From: Deltaproteobacteria bacterium
GTDB taxonomy: Bacteria > Myxococcota_A > UBA9160 > PR03
NCBI GenBank assembly: GCA_018262315.1
Contig: JAGSPS010000058.1
Span: 1-11,857 of the forward strand
DNA length: 11,857 nucleotides
Direction of reading: 5' to 3'
Below, one piece after another: positions 7,237 through 11,857 of the stretch. The notes under the pieces are model-generated. The model saw only the letters and a program-made list of their open reading frames with translations, was not told the DNA's origin and did no database searches. The number at the start of each line of letters is the position of its first letter. The stretch's first letter is position 1. The position numbers and the translations under genes were made by a program.

Positions 7237-8835
7237 GTGCGCGGTGATGCGACCTCCACCGTCGGCCGCGTGCGGCACGCTCGCGCGCGTCGCGGCGCCG
7301 CTGCGGGGCTTCTGCTCGCTGCTCTCGTCGCGCTCGGATCCGCGCGCGAGTCCGCCGCGCAGACGCCGGAGCCTCCGCATCCCGAGGTGCTGATCGTCGT
7401 GAACGGGGCGAGTCCCGTCTCGCTGGCGATCGGGAACTACTACCGCGAGAAACGCAACGTCCCGAGCGCGAATGTCGTGACGCTCACCATTCCGCTCGCC
7501 GACGCGACGCTCGCCAACTCGGTGCAGGAGAGGCTCATCACGAAGGCCGCCTTCGATGGCCAGCTGCGCCTGCCGATCGAGCAGTTCCTGCGGCAGCACG
7601 GCCTCGTCGACTCGATCCGGATCATCGTTCTGGCGAGCGGCATCCCGCATCTCCATCTGCCGCGGAGTTGCGCGATCGACGGGGCGTACTTGCGCGATTG
7701 CCCGCGCGCGTCGGTGGACGCGGAGCTGGCGGTGCTGTTCTCGGGGCTCGTGGGTGCGGGTGGACTCGGTGCGAATGGCGAGGCGGTGAATCCGTACTTC
7801 GACTCGTCGCTTCCGTTCGCCGCCTGGCGCGCCCAGCATCCGCAAGCGCCGCTTCGCTATCTGGTGTCGCGCCTGGCCGGCTTCCAGGCGCCCCTCGATC
7901 CGGCAACCGGCGTCCCCGCCGACGTGAAGTCCCTGATCGACGGCGCCCAGGCTCCGGCGCGCAGTGGGACGGTGCTCGTCGACGAAGATCCCAACGCCGC
8001 ACCCGGCCGGCGTGCGGGCAACCGCATCTTGCTGAGCCCGATCGCGTCGCTGTTGCGCGGCCGCGGCGTTTCCGTGCTGCACGATCAGAGCAGCCTCTTC
8101 GCGTCGAGCCCGACCGCGCTGCTCGGTTACGCGTCGTGGGGCAGCAACGACGGCCACAGCGGAACGGCGCCGTTCTACGGCTCGATAGCGGGGAAACTCA
8201 TCCCGGGCAGATTCGCCCCGCGCTCGATCGCGGTGGATCTGGTCAGCACCAACGCGCGCACCTTCGTGTCGTCCGCTTCGAACTACGGTCAGTCTCTCAG
8301 CGCCGACCTGATCCACCTCGGTGCGAGCGGCGTCGCTGCGAACGCCACTGAGCCGTTGCTGATCGGCCTGGCGCGCCCCCCGATCCTGTTTCGCAACTAC
8401 TTCCAGGGAGCCACCGCGATCGAGGCGTTCTACCGAAGCGTGCCGTACCTCTCCTGGATGAACGTCTATCTCGGCGATCCGCTGATGACGAGCGTCGCGC
8501 GTGTGACCACCGGCGACGACCTCGACGGCGACGGCGTGCGTGATGCGCGCGACAATTGCCTCGAGCTCCCGAACCCCGACCAGCGCGACACCGACGGCGA
8601 CGGCTACGGGAATCTGTGCGACGCCGACTTCGACAACGACGGTCGCGTCACCGCCGGCTGGCGCCCGATGCCGCCCGGCGTCACGGGCGATCTGGAGGCG
8701 CTCGAAGCCGCGATCGCCGCGCACCGCTACGACGCGAATCTCGATCTCGACGGCGACCGCGACGTGGACAGCGACGACGCGACGATCGCGTCGCTCTCGC
8801 TGTTCCTGGGGCCGGGTCCACGCGGTTTGCGTTGA
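7237..8835 (+). CDS. TIGR03790-family secreted protein with thrombospondin-3/dockerin-like C terminus
   Basis: A 532-aa predicted exported protein. The basic N terminus (RVRHARARRG) and hydrophobic stretch GLLLAALVALG form a signal peptide, likely cleaved after A41 (SAA/QT). Residues about 46-420 match the TIGR03790 family: PEVLIVVNGASPVSLAIGNY, YYREKRNVPSANVVTL, a VLASGIPHL strand, SVDAELAVLFSGL and ALLGYASWGSNDGHS. From D427 comes a thrombospondin type 3-like calcium motif (DLDGDGVRDARDNC with C441, then DTDGDGYGNLCDADFDNDG with C461), and around 499-525 a dockerin-like DANLDLDGDRDVDSDDATI. The TIGR03790 domain has no established function. The start GTG 7237 has no strong ribosome site; GTG 7270 still leaves a signal peptide. 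It lies 24 nt after rho and could be read from the rho transcript. The next gene also encodes an exported protein. Confidence 0.85.
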   Translation: MRGDATSTVGRVRHARARRGAAAGLLLAALVALGSARESAAQTPEPPHPEVLIVVNGASPVSLAIGNYYREKRNVPSANVVTLTIPLADATLANSVQERLITKAAFDGQLRLPIEQFLRQHGLVDSIRIIVLASGIPHLHLPRSCAIDGAYLRDCPRASVDAELAVLFSGLVGAGGLGANGEAVNPYFDSSLPFAAWRAQHPQAPLRYLVSRLAGFQAPLDPATGVPADVKSLIDGAQAPARSGTVLVDEDPNAAPGRRAGNRILLSPIASLLRGRGVSVLHDQSSLFASSPTALLGYASWGSNDGHSGTAPFYGSIAGKLIPGRFAPRSIAVDLVSTNARTFVSSASNYGQSLSADLIHLGASGVAANATEPLLIGLARPPILFRNYFQGATAIEAFYRSVPYLSWMNVYLGDPLMTSVARVTTGDDLDGDGVRDARDNCLELPNPDQRDTDGDGYGNLCDADFDNDGRVTAGWRPMPPGVTGDLEALEAAIAAHRYDANLDLDGDRDVDSDDATIASLSLFLGPGPRGLR

Positions 8836-8984
8836 TCCGACCGATGCGCAGTTCGCGCATCCAGCCTTCTTCCCGATGCAATTGCGAATCGCCGCGATGC
8901 AGGCGTGGAGCAGCGACGCACTCGCCCTCAGTTGCCGTGACTGGACTCACATAGCGGCTGGCACAGTGCGCCGAACGGGTGGCC
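8836..8984. other. Gap between the two exported-protein genes
   Basis: About 150 nt with no supported gene. It contains the small palindrome GCAATTGC at 8878-8885. I found no convincing promoter, no terminator and no clear Shine-Dalgarno at a proper distance from the next start (GGGTGG at 8977-8982 is only 2 nt from ATG 8985). Confidence 0.4.
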
Positions 8985-11420
8985 ATGGACCCGAGGCGCG
9001 CCACTACGTGGGCGGCGTCGTCAAAGACGTTCGCCCTTTCCATCCTGCTGATCGTTCTGGCCGATGCCGCAGAGGCTCGGCTCATCACGGTTCGTTGGAG
9101 CAGTCCCGACCCAGCCGCGGTGACGGGCTTCCGCGTCTACACGCGCGCCGCGAGCCAGTCCTTCGGAGCGTCCGCGTACGATGGCATGCCGACGGCCATG
9201 GCGGGTGTCTACTCGATCCCGCTCACCGTGAGCGACGTGGCCGGGACCTATGTCACCGCGACGGCCTACAACAGCGGCGGGGAGAGTTCGCGCTCGAACG
9301 AGTTGCTCTTCGCAGCGCCCGTTTGCGGCGATGGCATCCTCGATGCGGGTGAGCAGTGCGATGATGGGAACACCAACCCTGGCGACGGGTGTAGCGCCAG
9401 CTGCACCACCGAGTCCCCGGGAAGCTGGCCTTCGGCTTCCGAGCCCATGGGGCACAACGATCCCTATTGTGAGGCCACCTACGGGAAGACTCCTGCCGAG
9501 ATCGAGGCAACTCCGTGCGGAGTCACAGAGAACATCGCGGCGAACACGACCGTTTCTGCCTGCACCCACAATAATGTCATCGACTTTCAGGGTGACAACA
9601 TCACGATCGACTGCGTGAAGTGGAGTACGGGAGCGACCCCGTTCGGAACCCGCTGCGAACAGGCAGACGGATGCGAGAACATCAAGATCCTTCACTCGAC
9701 GATCACGGGCAATGCAGGCGCAGGAACGACTCAATCCCTGCTGCTGTTCAACTCTCGAATCTGGCCGTTCAAGTCCGTTCTCGTCGAGAAGAACGACATA
9801 AGCCGTTCTGACGTGCTCGTGCAGACGGGCAGCTCCATCAACGGAGACACGCTCGCGCTTCCCGGCGAGGGCAATAAGGCGTTGGTCATTCGCGGCAACC
9901 GCCTGCATGGCGTCACTCGGTTCGGCTCTAGCGTCACGAACATGATCTATCTGGCTGAGTCCCCTCGCGGCGTTCTGATCGAGGGCAATCTGATCGACGG
10001 ATCGGATTCGATTGGCGGCGTTGAGGTGGGGTCACTCATTCAGGACATGGCAACGAGCGCGCCGGCTGGGAATCACGTGATCCGAAACAATCACTTCATC
10101 AGCGATGCAACTGGCGACGCGATGAACTTCAGCGGGAATCCATACTGTGCCGCGCCAATCAACTTCGATGGCAACAAGATCGACCTGAACTCGTCGGGAC
10201 TGTTCAACTACACGCTGGGCGCGACCACTTGCCCGCGAATCGACCTCCGGGCTGGCGCCTCATGCACCGGCAACACATCTGAGGATGGGTTTCCGATGAC
10301 GTGCGCGGGCGATGGCGGCGGGGCCTCCCAATCCGTCTGCGGGAATGCCGTTCTCGATGCAGGCGAGCAGTGCGACGATGGCAACACGACGGCGGGCGAC
10401 GGCTGCAACGCGAGCTGCCGGATCGAGGCGTGCGGCAACGCGGTGCTCGATGCGGGCGAGCAGTGTGACGATGGCAACAAGACCGCCGGCGACGGCTGCA
10501 ACGCGACCTGCCGGATCGAGGCGTGCGGCAACGCGGTGCTCGATGCGGGCGAGCAATGCGACGATGGCAACAAGACCGCCGGCGATGGTTGCAATGCGAC
10601 CTGCCGGATCGAGGCGTGCGGCAACGCGGTGCTCGATGCGGGCGAGCAGTGCGACGACGGCAACACGGTCGGTGGCGACGGCTGCAACGCGACCTGTCAG
10701 ATCGAGGTCGCCGCCTGCGGCAACGGCATCCGCGAGTCGGGTGAAGCCTGCGACGACGGCAACAAGACCGCGGGCGACGGTTGCAACGCGAGCTGCCAGG
10801 TCGAGGCATGCGGCAACGCGGTCCTCGATGCGGGCGAGCAGTGCGACGACGGCAACACGGTCGGCGGCGACGGCTGCGATGCCCAGTGCGCAATCGAGGT
10901 GACGGGCGGCGTTCCCTACTACCTCGAAGTCGGCGGTTCCTCATGGGTCGATCCGTCGTCGGGACAGCAGTGGAGCACCGACCAGCCCTACGCGACGGGC
11001 GGTGTGATCACGAGCGCGCCGGGAATCTCCATCAGCAGGACCAAGCTCGATCCGCTCTACTGGACGCGACGAGTCGGCGGCGGCTCAGGCGGCATCCACT
11101 TCGGGCTTCCGGTCGCGGGTCTCGGCCCCTACCGCGTTCTCCTGCATTTCGCGGAGTTGGGCGGTGAGGTGAACGCGAGCGGCCAGCGCGTCTTCGACGT
11201 TCTGCTCGAGGGCGGCGTGGTCGGTCTCATTGACTTCGACGTCTTCAGCGCGGCGGGCGGCAACCGCAGCGCGGTCGTCAGGGACCTCTATGTCCTCGTC
11301 GACGACGGCGTGCTCGACATCGACCTCGTCCCGGTCGCGGGCCTGCCGCCGATGATCGCGGCGATCGAGGTCATCGAGGGCGGCGCGCCGCCGGCATCAC
11401 CGAGAATAAGGCGCCGCTGA
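8985..11420 (+). CDS. Secreted mosaic protein: FN3-like, beta-helix, cysteine-rich DUF4215 repeats, malectin-like domain
   Basis: An 811-aa predicted surface or secreted protein. The signal peptide has core FALSILLIVLA and likely cleavage after A31 (AEA/R). Residues 33-108 look like a fibronectin type III fold (TVRWSSPDPAAVTGFRVYT, YVTATAYNSGGESSRSNEL). One Myxococcus-type cysteine-rich repeat occupies about 114-142. A right-handed parallel beta-helix follows (about 150-440), with recurring rungs such as NVIDFQGDNITIDC, ENIKILHSTITGN, KSVLVEKNDIS, KALVIRGNRLHG, RGVLIEGNLIDG and NHVIRNNHFIS. Six tandem cysteine-rich repeats span 452-639. The last domain (about 644-802) is malectin-like (YYLEVGGSSW, YRVLLHFAEL, QRVFDVLLEG, VVRDLYVLVDDG, IAAIEVIEGG), a fold that binds carbohydrates in other proteins. 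The end is basic (PRIRRR) with no sorting helix. GTG 8979 would add two residues. No enzyme active site is evident; adhesion or glycan binding is inference. Confidence 0.87.
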   Translation: MDPRRATTWAASSKTFALSILLIVLADAAEARLITVRWSSPDPAAVTGFRVYTRAASQSFGASAYDGMPTAMAGVYSIPLTVSDVAGTYVTATAYNSGGESSRSNELLFAAPVCGDGILDAGEQCDDGNTNPGDGCSASCTTESPGSWPSASEPMGHNDPYCEATYGKTPAEIEATPCGVTENIAANTTVSACTHNNVIDFQGDNITIDCVKWSTGATPFGTRCEQADGCENIKILHSTITGNAGAGTTQSLLLFNSRIWPFKSVLVEKNDISRSDVLVQTGSSINGDTLALPGEGNKALVIRGNRLHGVTRFGSSVTNMIYLAESPRGVLIEGNLIDGSDSIGGVEVGSLIQDMATSAPAGNHVIRNNHFISDATGDAMNFSGNPYCAAPINFDGNKIDLNSSGLFNYTLGATTCPRIDLRAGASCTGNTSEDGFPMTCAGDGGGASQSVCGNAVLDAGEQCDDGNTTAGDGCNASCRIEACGNAVLDAGEQCDDGNKTAGDGCNATCRIEACGNAVLDAGEQCDDGNKTAGDGCNATCRIEACGNAVLDAGEQCDDGNTVGGDGCNATCQIEVAACGNGIRESGEACDDGNKTAGDGCNASCQVEACGNAVLDAGEQCDDGNTVGGDGCDAQCAIEVTGGVPYYLEVGGSSWVDPSSGQQWSTDQPYATGGVITSAPGISISRTKLDPLYWTRRVGGGSGGIHFGLPVAGLGPYRVLLHFAELGGEVNASGQRVFDVLLEGGVVGLIDFDVFSAAGGNRSAVVRDLYVLVDDGVLDIDLVPVAGLPPMIAAIEVIEGGAPPASPRIRRR
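9324..9410 (+). repeat. Isolated DUF4215 cysteine-rich repeat unit
   Basis: A single coding repeat, C-G-D-G-ILDAGEQCDDGN-(N/P)-GDGC-x3-C, located about 930 nt before the tandem set in the same gene. It shares the DAGEQCDDGN core but differs in its first and last thirds, so it is an older or independently acquired copy rather than a recent duplicate. Confidence 0.85.
10338..10901 (+). repeat. Six tandem 93-99 bp coding repeats (DUF4215 / Myxococcus cysteine-rich repeat)
   Basis: Units begin at the TGC of CGN at 10338, 10431, 10524, 10617, 10716 and 10809. Five are 93 bp (31 aa) and the fourth is 99 bp (two extra Ala codons, VAA). Each unit has four cysteines at relative positions 1, 12, 23 and 27, as expected for two disulfides. 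Unit types fall into A (1), B (2 and 3, identical protein), C (4 and 6, sharing TVGGDGC) and D (5, with NGIRESGEAC). Such repeats are known mostly from Myxococcota and related lineages and serve as rigid disulfide-rich spacers in exported proteins. Confidence 0.95.
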
Positions 11421-11505
11421 GGAACCAGGACAATCCCAACACCGCCGCGGTGCGAGCCCGCTGCGGGGATCGAGCGCGATGCATTCGCGTGACGGGAGTC
11501 CTGAC
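11421..11505. other. Convergent intergenic gap
   Basis: An 85-nt gap between the ends of two convergent genes. It contains only short possible stems (for example CCCG/CGGG around 11458-11467 and GAGT/ACTC around 11496-11507) and no T run on either strand, so no intrinsic terminator can be called; Rho-dependent termination is likely. Confidence 0.5.
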
Positions 11506-11857
11506 TCAGTGGGGTCCAAGCCCGACCAGCGAGGCGTCCTGGTACGAGCCACGCGGCGGCGGATGAAAGAGGCAGGTGACCCACGCCCAGGCGATTGCCT
11601 CGGTGAGGACATCCTTCGCGCCGGCGCTGCTTCTCCACCATTCGTTGGCTGGATAGAGGTCTGGCGCGACGCTGCGGATCCCGATTGCGACGCTCTCCCC
11701 AAGGGCCATTCGATAGAGGCGCCACGTGCGTCGCGCGTGCGGTCCTTGGGAGACGATGTCGAGCGCCGGTGCTTCGACTCCGTTGCCGGAGATCCACTCT
11801 CGCAGCGCCACCGCCGACGCGAAGGTGCGATCGCGCGCCGAGGCGGGCGCCGGGACG
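11506..11857 (-). CDS. YdcF/SanA/ElyC-family (DUF218) protein, C-terminal part
   Basis: The last 116 codons of a minus-strand gene cut by the right edge; the frame is open through 11857 and the GTG at 11811 is internal. The fragment shows the C-terminal half of the DUF218 fold: SARDRTFASAVALREW, then DIVSQGPHARRTWRLYRMALG (the conserved HARR motif), then YPANEWWRSSAGAKDVLTEAIAW. DUF218 proteins are often membrane-anchored and linked to envelope maintenance (SanA, ElyC) or of unknown role (YdcF). The N-terminal part, where any membrane anchor and the first conserved Asp motif would lie, is missing. A Pro-rich tail, HPPPRGSYQD, ends the protein. The stop TGA is at 11506-11508 (minus strand), convergent with the mosaic gene. 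Confidence 0.8.
   Translation of the reverse strand, partial: VPAPASARDRTFASAVALREWISGNGVEAPALDIVSQGPHARRTWRLYRMALGESVAIGIRSVAPDLYPANEWWRSSAGAKDVLTEAIAWAWVTCLFHPPPRGSYQDASLVGLGPH

Noticed and set aside
8833..8937. TGA at the end of the TIGR03790-type gene considered as a selenocysteine codon because selA is present
   Set aside because: Read-through would add only about 34 unremarkable codons, there is no evident SECIS-like stem after the TGA, and the protein already ends in a complete-looking tail.
10338..10901. Regular direct repeats that could suggest a CRISPR array
   Set aside because: Units are contiguous, 93 or 99 bp, in one reading frame, and encode DUF4215 repeats; there are no spacers and no cas genes.
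11440..11510. Possible bidirectional terminator between the convergent genes
   Set aside because: Only stems of about four pairs are present and no T tract exists on either strand.

Overview
The window is about 11.9 kb of high-GC DNA (hand-counted lines of housekeeping genes reach about 75% GC). Genes are tightly packed on the + strand, GTG/TTG starts are frequent, and stop/start overlaps of the ATGA or GTGA type are common. Several features point to a high-GC 'deltaproteobacterial-grade' lineage such as Myxococcota, Desulfobacterota or a Binatota-like group: a MinD-like ATPase coupled to a J-domain/HTH protein, a TIGR03790-type secreted protein, and a secreted protein carrying Myxococcus-type cysteine-rich repeats (DUF4215). 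The lineage is an inference; there is no rRNA or other phylogenetic marker beyond rho and selA.

Left region (1-5260, possibly to 5451): one probable operon. It begins with the 3' part of selA (selenocysteine synthase, cut by the left edge). An HNH endonuclease, a MinD/FlhG-like P-loop ATPase, a cytosolic fusion of a degenerate J domain and a RodZ-type HTH, an RluD-family pseudouridine synthase and a PgeF (YfiH/laccase-domain) protein follow. Spacers run from 44 nt down to 4-nt overlaps, so co-transcription and translational coupling are likely. A possible 64-aa small ORF overlaps the pgeF stop codon.

Middle region (5261-7212): a roughly 480-nt gap with a good -35/-10 pair, two GC-rich hairpins without U tracts, and a C-rich, G-poor stretch just before rho. 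Together these look like a long autoregulatory rho leader. Rho itself carries an extra N-terminal Gly/Arg-rich plus acidic segment of about 77 residues.

Right region (7237-11857): two genes for exported proteins. The first is a TIGR03790-family protein with a C-terminal thrombospondin-3/dockerin-like calcium-binding tail. The second is an 811-aa mosaic: signal peptide, FN3-like domain, one cysteine-rich repeat, a right-handed beta-helix of distinctly lower GC, six tandem cysteine-rich repeats and a malectin-like carbohydrate-binding domain. The window ends in the C-terminal part of a YdcF/SanA (DUF218) protein on the opposite strand, convergent with the mosaic gene.

Most of the window is core housekeeping. 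The parts that deserve attention are the ATPase/J-HTH pair with a lost HPD motif, the His-rich insert in the HNH protein, the rho leader and Rho extension, and the mosaic surface protein, whose neighbouring repeats 2 and 3 differ only at synonymous sites.
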